NCBI RefSeq assembly: GCF_001613305.1
Contig: NZ_BDCC01000009.1
Coordinates: 124,001 to 188,000 of the forward strand
Reading direction: 5' to 3'
DNA: 64,000 nucleotides
Source: Nocardia vaccinii NBRC 15922
Lineage (GTDB): Bacteria > Actinomycetota > Actinomycetes > Mycobacteriales > Mycobacteriaceae
In this document: piece by piece, positions 36,801 through 45,940 of the stretch
Layout: every line of letters begins with the position of its first letter
How positions within the stretch are numbered: the first letter of the stretch is position 1
The notes under the pieces: model-generated
What the model saw: the letters and a program-made list of their open reading frames with translations, nothing else
Told to the model about the DNA's origin: nothing
The model's database searches: none
Position numbers and translations under genes: made by a program

Positions 36801-39800
36801 CCAGCGAACCGTCCGCGCTGCCGACACCGGTCTGCCAGATCGCGGGGATCCCAGATAGGACCGGGTTGCTGTACAGCGAGGCCGACAGACCCGCGATACC
36901 TTCGTCGTAGTTGGTGTGGGTATGTGGAACCGTCGCCGCACACGCTGCGGTGGGTGTCTGCCCGGTGAAGCAGGATGCGGGGGCGGGACCGTAGTTGTCG
37001 ATCGGGCGGTCGGCGTAGTCGTACACGATGGTCGAGCGGCGGCCCGCGGCGTCGGTGAACCCGGACGCTTTATCCTTGGGCGTCCATTCCGCCGATGTGA
37101 CCAGTCCGTCGGGGTCGGTCTTGGTCAGGCTTCGTCCGGCGGAGTCGTAAGTGGAGGTATAGCTCGCGTACGCCGAGTTGGGTCCTTCGTAGATCTTCAC
37201 CGTCGCGGAATTGTGTGTGGGGTCGTAGAGGTAGGTGTGCGCCGGCTCGGTATTTGCGGTCACTCCATCGGGAGCTGGGCTGTTGATCGTCGTCGGCGCC
37301 AAAGTTGGTAGATCGGGGGTGCGCTGGAATTGGTCGTAGAGGATCGTGGTGCGGTCAGCGGTCCCCGAATATGAGGTTTGGGTGGCTTCCCAGTCACTGG
37401 CGAGAGGGTCGCGCAGCTGATACAGCGGTCCGACGGAGGCGATGTAGTTCTCCACCGCGACGGGGTCCGAGTTGTTCGCGATCGCCGAGGCATAGCTAGC
37501 CTCGTCGGTGTAGGTGAAGTCGCGAATCTCGCCGCCCGGGTTTTCGATCCTGTCCAAGGTTCGCACGGTCGAGTACCACAGTCGGGTTTCGGTGCCGTCC
37601 CAATACTTGATGCGGCACAACATTTGTTCGGGTGCTTGCGCGGCGCCTGCGGGGGCGCTCGCGCCGCCATAACAGTTGTTGCTGTTGTCGGTGTTGTAGT
37701 ACAGGGTGTGCGACAACCCCGAGACCGGGTCCTTGATCGAGGTCAACCGCGATGGTGATCCGCTGTAAATGTATTGCAGCGCTGCGGGTTTCTTACTGTC
37801 TTCCACTGTTGTGACGGTGCTCAGGGTTCCGTCGGGGTTGAATACCGATGCCACTCCGCCCTCGGTTTCGGTGATGCGTCCGTTGGCATCGAACGCCAGC
37901 ACCCCGTCCTCACCGACCGGGGGTATGTAGCCGCCCTCCGATGTCCGCGCCCAGGTGTGGACCGTGCCGGTGCCTTCGGTGAGGACGACCGATCCGTCCA
38001 TTTGAGTAGCGGACATGTACTTCGCGCCGGGCACCGCCAGGTTCCAACCGCCGGGTAGTGGTGCGGTGTCGTTCGCGTACAGCAGGTTCGTGGGCACGAT
38101 CTGCGGGTTCATCGTGAACGTGCGAGCGGTGTCCGGGCCGGTGGCCGCCCGCCCCCACAGCACCATCTTCGGTTGTGTACCCGAGGTGTGGTGTACCAGT
38201 TCGACTTTCAGCGGGATCCGCTGGCCCGCGGCCAGGGTGATGTCCTGCGAGGTTTTCGGGCCGACGGTGGTGAAATCGCTGGACGTGCGGGTCCCCTGCG
38301 GGTCGTTGATCAGCAGATTGTTGTTGACCCACAACCGCATTCCGTCGGCATAGGAGCCGTCGAACCGGTAGTCACCTGCTACCGGAGCCTGAAAATATCC
38401 TTCGTAGCGAACCACATACCACGACGGGTCCAGGGCCGGCGCCAACGTCAACCCCGGCACCGTGTATCCGTTGGACGCGGGTTGGAAGAAGCCGAAAACA
38501 TCCAGGTTGACTTGTGGTTCGGTGCGCACCATCACCGGAACAGCCGCAGGTGTGCCTGTGTGGGTGGGGTCGTTGAAATACGAGGTCGTTACTCCCCGGC
38601 CCCACCCGGCCAACGAGTTGTAGGCAAGCTTGACCCCGGAGTCCCCGCCGACGGAGTGAAAGGTAGGTCCACCGCCCTCGACATAGGCGTTGCCGTTGTA
38701 CAGGTTCACCGTCACAGGGCCCATTCGGTCCGTGGGCGAAATCTTCCCATCCCCCAGGCGCTGATCGACTTTGAAGTGATTCACCCACGGCGGTGCTGTG
38801 GTGGTCACACCACCGGACAGCGCGGTGAGCACGGTCCAGGTGTAGGTTGCGCCGTCATGTAGCACGTAGTTCGGCACGGTCCATGTCGGTGTGGTCAGGC
38901 ACCCCGAATCCGCTGTCTCGCCGGAGAGCCCGTCGACACCGGTGGACACCTTGAAGCAATACAGCGTGGCGTCACCGGACGGGTTGGTGACCGCGTTCAC
39001 TGACAGCGTCGGCGTCCGGGTCCCTACCACCGCCTGGTCGACCGGTCCGACCGCGGTCGCGGCCGGGGGTGCGGTGCCGTAGTCGACGATCAGCTGGGCC
39101 TGCAGGGTTTGCAGGGTTTGAGCACCGGCGGTTTCCGCGCCGGTCAGGAGAAACCACGCGTTGTTGTCCTGCGCGGCAACACGTCCGGCGATGTAGGTGG
39201 TCAGGTTCGGGGACCACATCGAGCCGGCGTTGCCGACCTGCGCGGACGCCAACTGCGGGCCGAGCGAGCCGTAGCCCAGCGGACTCGTGGCCTGGTACAA
39301 GTTCGCCGTCGCCGCAGTCGTGGCAGCCGTTCCGGTCGTCTGGAAATCCATCCGGGCACCGACCACCGTGTTGCCGAACAGCGGGGAAAAATCGAACCGG
39401 AACCCCGAGCGCCAGAACAAGTCTTGTCCTGAGGGCAGGGAGTTGCCGATCTCGATACCGCAGGTGTTCGCGCACGCGGTCGTACCGTCGGAGGAAAACG
39501 CGGTCGTCGCGGCGGTATTGCCGAAACCGTAGGTATAGGTGGGGTCGACCACGACCGGATACACCCGCGCCTTGTTGGTCAACCAGCTCTTGTTCACCGT
39601 GACCGTCAGCGACCAGGAATCACCCTTGCGCTCGAGCTCATACTTTCCGCTGTTACGGGCATCCTTTTTCTTCTTGTTGTTCTTGCCCTCGCCAGCAGAA
39701 TCGCGCACCTGGATCGGCGGCAGTGCCGCTATCTCTTTGCCGTGGGAGTCGGTGATGACGACTTCGTTGTCACGCAGCTGCGGCGTTGAACCTGCACCCA

Positions 39801-40542
39801 GCTTCATCTCGAACACCCACCGGCCATCACCGACCGCGGCCCGCGACTTCAGGATCACCGATTCCTTGACCGCGCCCGGCTCGACCTCGTATTTCAGATC
39901 CTGCCCCGGCAGCACATTGGCGTATGTGACCGTCGATCCCGACACCGACCGCGCAACCTTATGAGCCCCCTTCAGCGCGAACGTCACCGGCGCACCACTG
40001 TCGTTGACCTGCAGCAGCGCTTGGTCGTTGGCGAAGGGCGCAAACTCTGTGTGTGCGCCGTCACGGGCGGCGTTGGCCTTCTTCGGCGACTTGCCCCCTA
40101 CCACTCGGGTGTCCATCGGCACCCAATGGCCTTGTCCGTCAGCCACACTCACCGGCGTCTGCGACAACACCAGCGAGTGCGACCCGTCTTTGTTCACGTA
40201 CCCGACAGCCTTCTGCGACCGCGACACCTCCTTGGAGGTCTTCGGGTTGAAGCCGCTATGCGTGCCTGACCTCGCCAACATCGCACCCAGCGGCCTGAAG
40301 TCGGCCTTGGGAGGCTGGGGAGGTCGCTTATTCGGTGCAGGGATCTTGGCCGGTTTGGTCTGGGGTTTCATCAAAGGCAGGTGCCGTGCCGCATCGATCA
40401 CGTGCTTACTCGCTGCTGTCGGTGTCACCATGACGTGCACGGTTTGCGCGGTCAGCGCCAAGGCCAGCACACCAGCCGCGGCGCACAGCCAGAAACGGGT
40501 CCGCGTGTTCGACCACACACGGCGCTGTTCAAGAGGTTTCAT
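33532..40542 (-). CDS. RHS/YD-repeat polymorphic toxin with PA14 and Hint domains
   Basis: 2336 residues from the ATG at 40542 (GTG 40584 is an alternative). Order: membrane/signal segment (17-40), beta-rich region, PA14 domain (about 711-790), YD/RHS repeats, second PA14 (about 1235-1350), more RHS repeats, and the RHS core end (about 1968-2005, GRFLQTDP and DLSGK). Then comes an intein-like Hint domain (2096-2241: Cys start, TSAHPVWV, end AILVHNC) and a 95-residue tip. The Hint should release the tip. The tip (GRDYTGHALDRTQGRGIPPS, then VVEDTIQHG) resembles DUF4258/HALxR nuclease-like toxins; activity is inferred. It was probably exported for killing of competitors. Confidence 0.88.
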   Translation of the reverse strand: MKPLEQRRVWSNTRTRFWLCAAAGVLALALTAQTVHVMVTPTAASKHVIDAARHLPLMKPQTKPAKIPAPNKRPPQPPKADFRPLGAMLARSGTHSGFNPKTSKEVSRSQKAVGYVNKDGSHSLVLSQTPVSVADGQGHWVPMDTRVVGGKSPKKANAARDGAHTEFAPFANDQALLQVNDSGAPVTFALKGAHKVARSVSGSTVTYANVLPGQDLKYEVEPGAVKESVILKSRAAVGDGRWVFEMKLGAGSTPQLRDNEVVITDSHGKEIAALPPIQVRDSAGEGKNNKKKKDARNSGKYELERKGDSWSLTVTVNKSWLTNKARVYPVVVDPTYTYGFGNTAATTAFSSDGTTACANTCGIEIGNSLPSGQDLFWRSGFRFDFSPLFGNTVVGARMDFQTTGTAATTAATANLYQATSPLGYGSLGPQLASAQVGNAGSMWSPNLTTYIAGRVAAQDNNAWFLLTGAETAGAQTLQTLQAQLIVDYGTAPPAATAVGPVDQAVVGTRTPTLSVNAVTNPSGDATLYCFKVSTGVDGLSGETADSGCLTTPTWTVPNYVLHDGATYTWTVLTALSGGVTTTAPPWVNHFKVDQRLGDGKISPTDRMGPVTVNLYNGNAYVEGGGPTFHSVGGDSGVKLAYNSLAGWGRGVTTSYFNDPTHTGTPAAVPVMVRTEPQVNLDVFGFFQPASNGYTVPGLTLAPALDPSWYVVRYEGYFQAPVAGDYRFDGSYADGMRLWVNNNLLINDPQGTRTSSDFTTVGPKTSQDITLAAGQRIPLKVELVHHTSGTQPKMVLWGRAATGPDTARTFTMNPQIVPTNLLYANDTAPLPGGWNLAVPGAKYMSATQMDGSVVLTEGTGTVHTWARTSEGGYIPPVGEDGVLAFDANGRITETEGGVASVFNPDGTLSTVTTVEDSKKPAALQYIYSGSPSRLTSIKDPVSGLSHTLYYNTDNSNNCYGGASAPAGAAQAPEQMLCRIKYWDGTETRLWYSTVRTLDRIENPGGEIRDFTYTDEASYASAIANNSDPVAVENYIASVGPLYQLRDPLASDWEATQTSYSGTADRTTILYDQFQRTPDLPTLAPTTINSPAPDGVTANTEPAHTYLYDPTHNSATVKIYEGPNSAYASYTSTYDSAGRSLTKTDPDGLVTSAEWTPKDKASGFTDAAGRRSTIVYDYADRPIDNYGPAPASCFTGQTPTAACAATVPHTHTNYDEGIAGLSASLYSNPVLSGIPAIWQTGVGSADGSLAQTWGSSPPVTNTGGWSARFTGEIQFSATGNYGLGFTAVDGVRLWIDDVRLVDSWTDKASTATAGTYNNTVAGSWHRIRVEYYNRSGTTGALNFTWTPPGAGSPATVPGQNLKPRYGSETSTVDDDTSGGSVERAPSSHTATSYSDPAHGIDPVYQLAVSTTNDPGGLALTTRSTFETPGNGYLRKTAQALPSGDVTNPDKRSTTTYYGDSETRANPCVSGSSAVNQAGLPKIVMAAKNSAGQANTAESVYDSSGRVVATRINTEPWSCVSYDARGRKISQSFPAQGTQPARNIAYDYAVGGNPLITKVTDESGSVTSTVDLDGQVVSYTDANGAVTATVYDTAGHVLSDTTTVKGVTSTLAYTWDQASRLLTVALDGTTVATPGYTNAGQIQNVLYGNGSRLDSITRNPAGAVTALAWKTANTTVADTVARSLANRITDENLTDSVGPATYTDAYTYDTVGRLVAATVPHHQLTYNFDATGGCGPNTAAGTDTNRTGFTDVRDTQPAVSTAYCYDNTDRLLSSTGANALTFGYDVYGNATSVGSDTLGYDSTRRHVQTTTAAGVNIQYTRDVSDRLTQRTTQGQQAPATNGTTRYGYTGASASTPQLTLDSTGNLLQRLLQLPGGVLLTKTYSPTATTNWSYPDVHGNIIFTADGTAARTGGIHLYDPYGQDIDPASGAFADIAIPATMTGGMDAGWQGQHVIPTEHLASQQALEMGARTYLPVLGRFLQTDPVAGGSANDYDYTNADPVNSTDLSGKFSISSAWNSAVDVTTEVAEVGMILPGPIGEASAAVATAGQLSQGHYADAAVDAVGMLPEGGLAVKGIQVGVKEGQAAEKAAQAAQKEGTCNSFTPSTLVLMADGTSKPINAITTNDQVLATDPATGTTKPEPVADVIVGHGTKHLVVLQFARGGGAAITATSAHPVWVKGRGWINAENLQAGDSPVGLPGTEPLSVASVADRGDVNNQSVYNLSVSQIHTFYVLAGSTAILVHNCDVHPSTPVGSRRSEMDTQKSNNTRGNIGGRDYTGHALDRTQGRGIPPSVVEDTIQHGIKSPGNQPGTTRYFSPENGVAVITNDRGDVITPMYASK
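33820..34257 (-). other. Hint (intein/hedgehog-like) autoprocessing domain
   Basis: 146 codons from a starting Cys (CNSFTPSTLVLMADG) through TSAHPVWV (block B His) to VYNLSVSQIHTFYVLAG and the terminal HNC. All splicing-block residues needed for N-S shift and Asn-type cleavage are present. Confidence 0.85.
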
Positions 40543-40678
40543 GTCACCAAGCAGACTGTCCGGCCCCGGAAACGGGGGGTTCACGAAATAGATTGAGAGC
40601 TAGTTACTTTCAGAAAGCCCGAACGTTCTACAGAGCGGTTCGGGTGTTCTGTCACGGTTCGGGCCCCATGCGTTGGGG

Positions 40679-41467
40679 TCAGGTGTCGTAGCCGATCGCG
40701 GTGGCACGTACCTGGTTCACGTAGGCGGCGGAGTGGTTGTAGGCGAAGATCGCCTGCCGCCAACCGCTGGCCGTGGCCAGGTCGCCTCCCGATGCGCACA
40801 GGTAGCGGCCCGCGGCCAGTGCCGCGTCGTCGATATTGTCCGGGCTCCCCGAAAGAGTGTTCGTGGCAACGGGTTTACCGCCTTGCAGTGCGGCGGCCAG
40901 GAGGTGGTAGTCGGTGCTCGCGCGGGCACCCCACCGCTTCCAGGTGTCGGGGATGAACTGGAACGGCCCCATCGCCCGCGCGTATACGGTGCGTCGGGCT
41001 CCCCCCGTGGCCGCGGAGTCGACGATCACGGCGTTACCGCTGGTGCCGTTCAAGGCGATACCACGTATCGGCGGTCGCACGAGACCATCGGTAGCGATGG
41101 TTGCGCCACCGAAACGGGCGTGATCGCTTTCCACCCGGGCGATCCCCGCCAGGGTGCTCCAGCCCAGATGACACTGCGGCTGCGCCTTCGCCATGACTAC
41201 GGTCGCATACCCGTATGCCTCGAGCGCGCGCACCGGAATACCATGCTTGCTGGCCCGCGCCCCGGCCCAGTCCCGCAGCTGGTCGACCTTGTTCTCCAGC
41301 GCATCCAGGCGGATCGCCGGCATCGCACCATGGGGGACGGGCGGCGATGGATACCACGTCCGGTCGGCAGTTCCACCACACGCGGCGATCACCATCACGA
41401 CCGTCGACACCAGCAGCACCAGCCGTGCTCCCGTCGTTCCGGGGAGTACACGAATCTTCTCGGTCAT
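40679..41467 (-). CDS. lytic transglycosylase-like lipoprotein
   Basis: 262 residues from the ATG at 41467. Lipobox VIAAC with Cys30. The SLT/MltB-type domain has ARVESDHARFGG with the catalytic Glu, ARAMGPFQFIPDTWKRWG and DDAALAAGRYLCASGGDLAT plus the AIFAYNHSAAYV motif. It would cut glycan strands outside the membrane. It starts two bases after the stop of the Thr-rich stalk protein and lies 136 bases before the RHS gene. A role in opening the wall for the giant exported protein is plausible inference. Confidence 0.85.
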   Translation of the reverse strand: MTEKIRVLPGTTGARLVLLVSTVVMVIAACGGTADRTWYPSPPVPHGAMPAIRLDALENKVDQLRDWAGARASKHGIPVRALEAYGYATVVMAKAQPQCHLGWSTLAGIARVESDHARFGGATIATDGLVRPPIRGIALNGTSGNAVIVDSAATGGARRTVYARAMGPFQFIPDTWKRWGARASTDYHLLAAALQGGKPVATNTLSGSPDNIDDAALAAGRYLCASGGDLATASGWRQAIFAYNHSAAYVNQVRATAIGYDT

Positions 41468-41469
41468 TG

Positions 41470-42651
41470 CTACCTGCACGTGCTCGTGACCGAGGAAGCT
41501 GTGGACGGTTTCGGTGCCGCAGTCGTCGGGTGCGTGCGGGTCGTGGTCGGCGGATGCGCCAGAGTCGGGGTCGCCGGGGTCAGGGATTGCTTGCTGGTCG
41601 CGGCCTTCGTCGGGTGGCATGTGGTGGTTGGCGTCGCGGTGCTCGACGGTGTCCGCGTTGGCGGCCGGGTCGTCTTGTGCGGCGAGGTCGTTGTGTGCGG
41701 GGGCGCGGTCGTGGTCGGCGGGACAATCACCGTGACGGTGTTCGTCCCGGGCGGGCTGACCACTGTCACCGTGGTCGTCGTGGTGATCGGATCCTGGATG
41801 GCGCCTCCGATCGACTGCTGCTGGTCCGGTGTGGACTGCGCTGAAAAGCTTCCGCTTGCATTCGCGCCCACGCTGACCGAGAAACTCGGCGCCGATGTCG
41901 TGGTATCGGTCGTCGTGACCGGCGTGCTGGTCACCGGATCTACCGTCGTGGTGTCCGGTGCGGTACTGCCGACATCGGTAGCCGGGACCTCCGCTCCGGC
42001 GTCGGTCGTCGTGGCCGGATCGACAGTGGCAGTCTGCGTTGAAGTCGCCTCGCCCGGGACCGGCACGTCGCTCGGGGTCACCGTGTCACTGCTGCCGGTC
42101 GTCTCGGTCGATTCGAGCTCGGTGGTCGGATCATCAGCACTGTCGGTCGCCGAAACATCCTGGGACGCAGCCTTCGTACCCGTGTGGTCCGCTCCCCTCG
42201 ATTCCGCGGTGGCCACCCCGACCAGGATGAGCAATACGGCTACCGCGGCCGCGTGCGGCAGATACCGGCGCACTTTCCGGTCCGCAAGTACCTGCACAAT
42301 CCGATTCCCGCTCACCCGGTGCCGCCACCGTGCGAGCATCGTCACCGGCTGATCGTCGGCCTCATCGCCGTCGTCATCGCAAGCATCGTCATCGGCAAAA
42401 TCCGAGTCGGCCGCAGTGTCATCCTGATCGTCGGGATCAGTGATGCTGGTCTGTGCGAACGCGACATCGGTCGCCTCGGATCCCGGATCCTCGCCGAGGA
42501 TCGCAATCACTTCCGTCGGAGCCGGATCGACACTTTCGCTGCCGCCGATTGCGAGCAGTTCCGTCGCGTCGGGATCGGCCGCATCGTGGTCCGGGAGACC
42601 GATGGGATCGGACGAATCGGGATCCGGATCGCGGCCGTTCAATGACTTCAT
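41470..42651 (-). CDS. single-pass membrane protein with acidic cytosolic and Thr/Ser/Pro-rich outer region
   Basis: 393 residues. Residues 1-100 are very acidic (Asp/Glu-rich, DDDACDDDGDEADD near 88-100). A basic patch (RWRHRVSGNRIVQ, RKVRRYLPH) is followed by one membrane helix at 131-149. About 240 residues of Thr/Ser/Pro follow, with repeats of TTT, PPTTT and TPTTT, likely glycosylated as a wall-spanning stalk. No enzyme domain is present. It is tightly coupled to the transglycosylase gene (2-bp gap). Confidence 0.7.
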   Translation of the reverse strand: MKSLNGRDPDPDSSDPIGLPDHDAADPDATELLAIGGSESVDPAPTEVIAILGEDPGSEATDVAFAQTSITDPDDQDDTAADSDFADDDACDDDGDEADDQPVTMLARWRHRVSGNRIVQVLADRKVRRYLPHAAAVAVLLILVGVATAESRGADHTGTKAASQDVSATDSADDPTTELESTETTGSSDTVTPSDVPVPGEATSTQTATVDPATTTDAGAEVPATDVGSTAPDTTTVDPVTSTPVTTTDTTTSAPSFSVSVGANASGSFSAQSTPDQQQSIGGAIQDPITTTTTVTVVSPPGTNTVTVIVPPTTTAPPHTTTSPHKTTRPPTRTPSSTATPTTTCHPTKAATSKQSLTPATPTLAHPPTTTRTHPTTAAPKPSTASSVTSTCR

Positions 42652-42793
42652 CAGATATTGGCTTTCTGCTACGCGGCCCTCGCCACGAGGTCAGCCGCGG
42701 ACAAACCGGCAGCTCGGATCCGCCGACCCGGGTACGCCACCCTCACCGTTCAACCCACGGCCGAGAGTGCCTGTGTCCGCATGCTTTTCGTTA

Positions 42794-43135
42794 TCAGCGA
42801 CCGGCTGCGGGGTTGCGGTCGGCACGACCGAGGAACCCATCGATCACCGACCGCACCGTGCCGGCTCCGCCGCCCTGAACCCCCACGCTGAGCGATCCCC
42901 CACTCGAGGAGCCGCTGCCGGACGGACCCGAGAACGACGACCCACCCACCGAGGAACCGCTGCTCGAGGATCCGGTGCCCGTCGAAGCCGAATCGATCGG
43001 CTGCGAGAACACGCGACCTCCGTCATCCGGTGTCAACGGAATCGGCCGCGCGGCCGCGGCCACCGGCAGCAAGGTCAACGAACCCCCCAACGCGACAGCG
43101 GCTACTCCCACACGAATCAGACCCAAAGCGCTCAC
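42794..43135 (-). CDS. small secreted Ser/Gly-rich protein
   Basis: 113 residues from the GTG at 43135, with GAAAGGG eight bases upstream. The signal peptide VGVAAVALGGSLTLLPVAAA ends near AAARPIPL. After TPDDGGRVFSQPIDSAST comes a low-complexity SSGSS/GSSSGG region and a short C-terminus with VRSVIDGFLGR. It is the first gene of the minus-strand island cluster that leads to the RHS toxin. Function is unknown. Confidence 0.65.
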   Translation of the reverse strand: MSALGLIRVGVAAVALGGSLTLLPVAAAARPIPLTPDDGGRVFSQPIDSASTGTGSSSSGSSVGGSSFSGPSGSGSSSGGSLSVGVQGGGAGTVRSVIDGFLGRADRNPAAGR

Positions 43136-43888
43136 TGCAGGAACCCTTTCATCGACGTCAGGCGCGGCTCCGCGCCGCGACCACCCCACAGAACGACACA
43201 CCGGCGAACGGCGAGCGATCACATCAATCGCTCAGCTGAATCACAGGTTCTCATTCCAGTGCAGACTGTGCAGCGCAAACGACAAGCACGCAACCTCGAC
43301 CACGCAGACGCCACACAGCCCCGGCGACATCAGCACATCATCAGCAAACATTGAATCCGAAGGCAACGAAACCCATTACGCCGCGGGCATTTCGGACATT
43401 TATCTGCAACTACACCCGGCAAACTGGCCCTATCGCACGGCGGAGCGAAGACCTGGAGTGGACTCAATGCGCAATCCGACCGCAATCACCGAATGTGGTC
43501 CCCGAAATAACCCCTGCTCTACACCGCCCATGACGCCGGATCAGTCCGCTTACCAGCAGCTTTCGACCCAGAAGGATGAGCCGAACCGCATCGGCCCCAG
43601 ACCCGCGGTGACACAAATTGTCACAACCACGCACCACCCCTCGGACACGGCCCTTCTCCGGGATCCACAGTCAACAAGAGCGGGTGGAGTGATGCACACC
43701 ACAGTGCGTGTAGTACGCGCATCATGTATTAATTTTCTTCAGCAAAGAAGTTTGCGCTGCAAAGGATTTGGGAAACGGGGGCTCAATCGCGGCGATCCAC
43801 ACGACCGATCGCCCGGTGATCCACACGACCAAACAACAATTCCCGGGTACGTCAGGCTTCGCGTCACGTAGTCAAGAAAGGCCCCGTC
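43136..43888. other. 753-bp divergent control region in the island
   Basis: It lies between the secreted-protein gene (minus) and the XRE regulator (plus), and is AT-richer than its flanks around 43700-43760. Overlapping open frames here are not protein-like. It is the natural place for both promoters and holds the repeat pair listed next. Confidence 0.5.
43794..43830. repeat. tandem 13-bp direct repeat before the XRE regulator
   Basis: GATCCACACGACC occurs at 43794-43806 and again at 43818-43830, 24 bp apart, 59 bp before the regulator start. This could be a binding site pair for the XRE protein. Confidence 0.6.
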
Positions 43889-44785
43889 GTGGAGATCGCC
43901 GCACCACCAGTGCCCCGCCCAGACCCCCTCTCGATCCGCCTCGGGAAACCACTGGCCGCCCCGGTGACCCGGCAACGCCGCGCCCCCCAGAAGCTGTCCT
44001 GGGTGTGCGATCGCCCCCAGGTCGGGTCATACCTGCGCCGACGCCGCGAAGCGCTCGGCTTGACTCAGGACGAAGTCGCCCTGGCAGCCACGACAACGGT
44101 ATCTTCCTTGCGGAAATGGGAAGCAGGCCTGCGTAACCCGAGCATCGAAAGCCTGGCCGCCTGGTGCTCCGCCCTGGACCTCCCCGACTGGATGCTGCGC
44201 AAAATCACCTCACTGGCACTCAACGGCCTCGACCACCTCGGAATCGAGCCTCAGCCACCCACACTCGGCAACGACGAGCTCGATCACCTCGAAACCGTCA
44301 CCGCCCCCGCCTATTACCTCATCTTCCCGCACCTGGACATCCTGGCCGCCAATTACACCGCACGCCGGTTGGTGCCCAGCCTCGTACCGGCCACCCCGGG
44401 GTCGTCGCGCCCCACCAATCTGGTCGAATGGGTAATGACCACGCCCGCAAGAGAAATACTGGTCGACTGGCAGACCATCGCCACCCAGCTGGTGTATCTA
44501 CTCCGCGTCATGGGGCCGGGACTCGTCCCCCAGCAACGCTTGGACGAGATCTTCAACTTTTGTCACTCACAGGCCCCCAGGGAATTCACACGATTCTTCA
44601 GCACCGAACTCACCAAAGCAGAGACCAACAACACCCTCATCCGGGTACGCAACACAATCACCGGCGCGATCGAACAGCACACCTACCAGTTCCTGCACCC
44701 CGTCCAACCACGACGAGCCTACGAACAACTTCAAATAGTGAAACGCAGCGCAACACCAGGCCCAGGAATTCTTGGGATCGTCTGA
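43889..44785 (+). CDS. XRE-family regulator with MmyB-like ligand domain
   Basis: 298 residues from the GTG at 43889, with AGAAAGG upstream. The HTH lies at about residues 45-100 (VGSYLRRRREALGLTQDEVA, then SSLRKWEAGLRNPSIESL). The C-terminal domain with APAYYLIFPHLDILAANYTA and RLVPSLVP matches the MmyB-like sensor found in actinobacterial regulators. It faces away from the toxin cluster and is the only regulator recognised in the island, so it is the best candidate for its control. Confidence 0.82.
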   Translation: MEIAAPPVPRPDPLSIRLGKPLAAPVTRQRRAPQKLSWVCDRPQVGSYLRRRREALGLTQDEVALAATTTVSSLRKWEAGLRNPSIESLAAWCSALDLPDWMLRKITSLALNGLDHLGIEPQPPTLGNDELDHLETVTAPAYYLIFPHLDILAANYTARRLVPSLVPATPGSSRPTNLVEWVMTTPAREILVDWQTIATQLVYLLRVMGPGLVPQQRLDEIFNFCHSQAPREFTRFFSTELTKAETNNTLIRVRNTITGAIEQHTYQFLHPVQPRRAYEQLQIVKRSATPGPGILGIV

Positions 44786-45339
44786 GATCGTCAACTGACC
44801 CACGGCATCTGCCCCTCTGAGTACCCAACAGATCAGACAGCGAGGGGCCGGAAAGTCCTCGGATAGTGCATATTTGGCTTCTCAGGCCGGACTATCCGAG
44901 ATGTGCTGCATAGCCAAAATTCCGACACTCCCAGCACCCCGCTGTACTAACGCCAAGGCCCACCAATCGAAGGAATTCCGTGACCGCACGCCGAGGGAAT
45001 TGGGTGACGCTGGCCAAAGCCGAAAAGAAGCAGGCGATAACCGATGCCGCGCTCGAGGTCATAGAAAAGCGCACGCACTCTTGGAAAGTCTGTCCGAGAG
45101 CGCGGACTCCGACGAGCGCAAGCCGAAGAGGCGCTCAGCGGGGCATGGAACATTTTGTGCGACACCGGGATGAGGCAACGCGGGGGCGTCGGTGTTGACC
45201 GGGTTGTCTACCGACCGGAGTGGTGACCCACGGTCCGCTGTGAGGTAGCTCCCATTTTCATGAGAACCGGCTGTGTGTAATCCGGTTACCACCCGAGTTA
45301 CGGTTCTCGGGAGATCCTTGCTCGACAGAAAGATTCACG
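44786..45339. other. 554-bp gap with possible gene debris
   Basis: An open frame at 44980-45198 begins with protein-like sequence (VTLAKAEKKQAITDAALEVI) but then becomes Arg-rich noise. It could be a 5' fragment of a lost gene. Nothing else was recognised. Confidence 0.35.
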
Positions 45340-45840
45340 GTGAGAACAAAAAAGATGGCCGGAGTCCTCGCGGCCACCGCGGCCCTCGCAATCCTCGGCG
45401 CCGGCCAGGCGAACGCGAACGTGGGCCCGTTCCTGACCCCCTTCATCGACCCGGGCTGCCTGTGCGCCGGGCTGCTGCCGGGTCAGGTGCAGATGGGCGT
45501 GGAACCGGAGTCCCCGCTGGGAACCCGCTACATCCAGGGCAATTGGACCGCATCCAATCCGGACGCCGCCGCCAAGGTCCGCTACTTCACCCTGCGTCAG
45601 CGGCTCAGCATCACCGATCTCGGTGCCGCGTTGGAGAGCGATCTCGGACCGCTGCAGTACGGCACCTACCGCGGTCACCCGTCGTTCACCACCCGGGTGC
45701 TCGACAACGGGGGCGACTACACCCAGATGACCGCGATCGTCGACGGCGACCGCGCGGTCACCCTGACCGGCTGGGGAGCGTCCCCCGAGGATGCCGAGGG
45801 CGCACTGGCCACCCTGGCCGCCACCTTCCAGATCCTCTGA
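45340..45840 (+). CDS. small secreted protein, CLCAGL family, copy 1
   Basis: 166 residues from the GTG at 45340. Signal peptide to about residue 27 (AILGAGQANA). The mature protein opens with TPFIDPGCLCAGLLPGQVQM and continues with YIQGNW, LQYGTYRGHPSF and a C-terminal TPEDAE-like helix (SPEDAEGALATLAATFQIL). Copy 2 follows after 100 bp with the same layout. The family is unknown; the conserved Cys pair could form a disulfide. A hairpin terminator follows. Confidence 0.7.
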   Translation: MRTKKMAGVLAATAALAILGAGQANANVGPFLTPFIDPGCLCAGLLPGQVQMGVEPESPLGTRYIQGNWTASNPDAAAKVRYFTLRQRLSITDLGAALESDLGPLQYGTYRGHPSFTTRVLDNGGDYTQMTAIVDGDRAVTLTGWGASPEDAEGALATLAATFQIL

Positions 45841-45858
45841 TCGCACGGCGAATTCGAC

Positions 45859-45888
45859 TCGGGTAGCGCTGGATTCGGCGCTACCCGA
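45859..45888 (+). terminator. terminator hairpin after secreted copy 1
   Basis: TCGGGTAGCGC (45859-45869) pairs with GCGCTACCCGA (45878-45888) around an 8-base loop. Nearly the same hairpin follows copy 2, so it was duplicated with the gene. Confidence 0.8.
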
Positions 45889-45940
45889 ATTCTTCTCCAC
45901 TCCCGCCTGATCGGCCACCACCCGCAGACGAAAGAAACAC

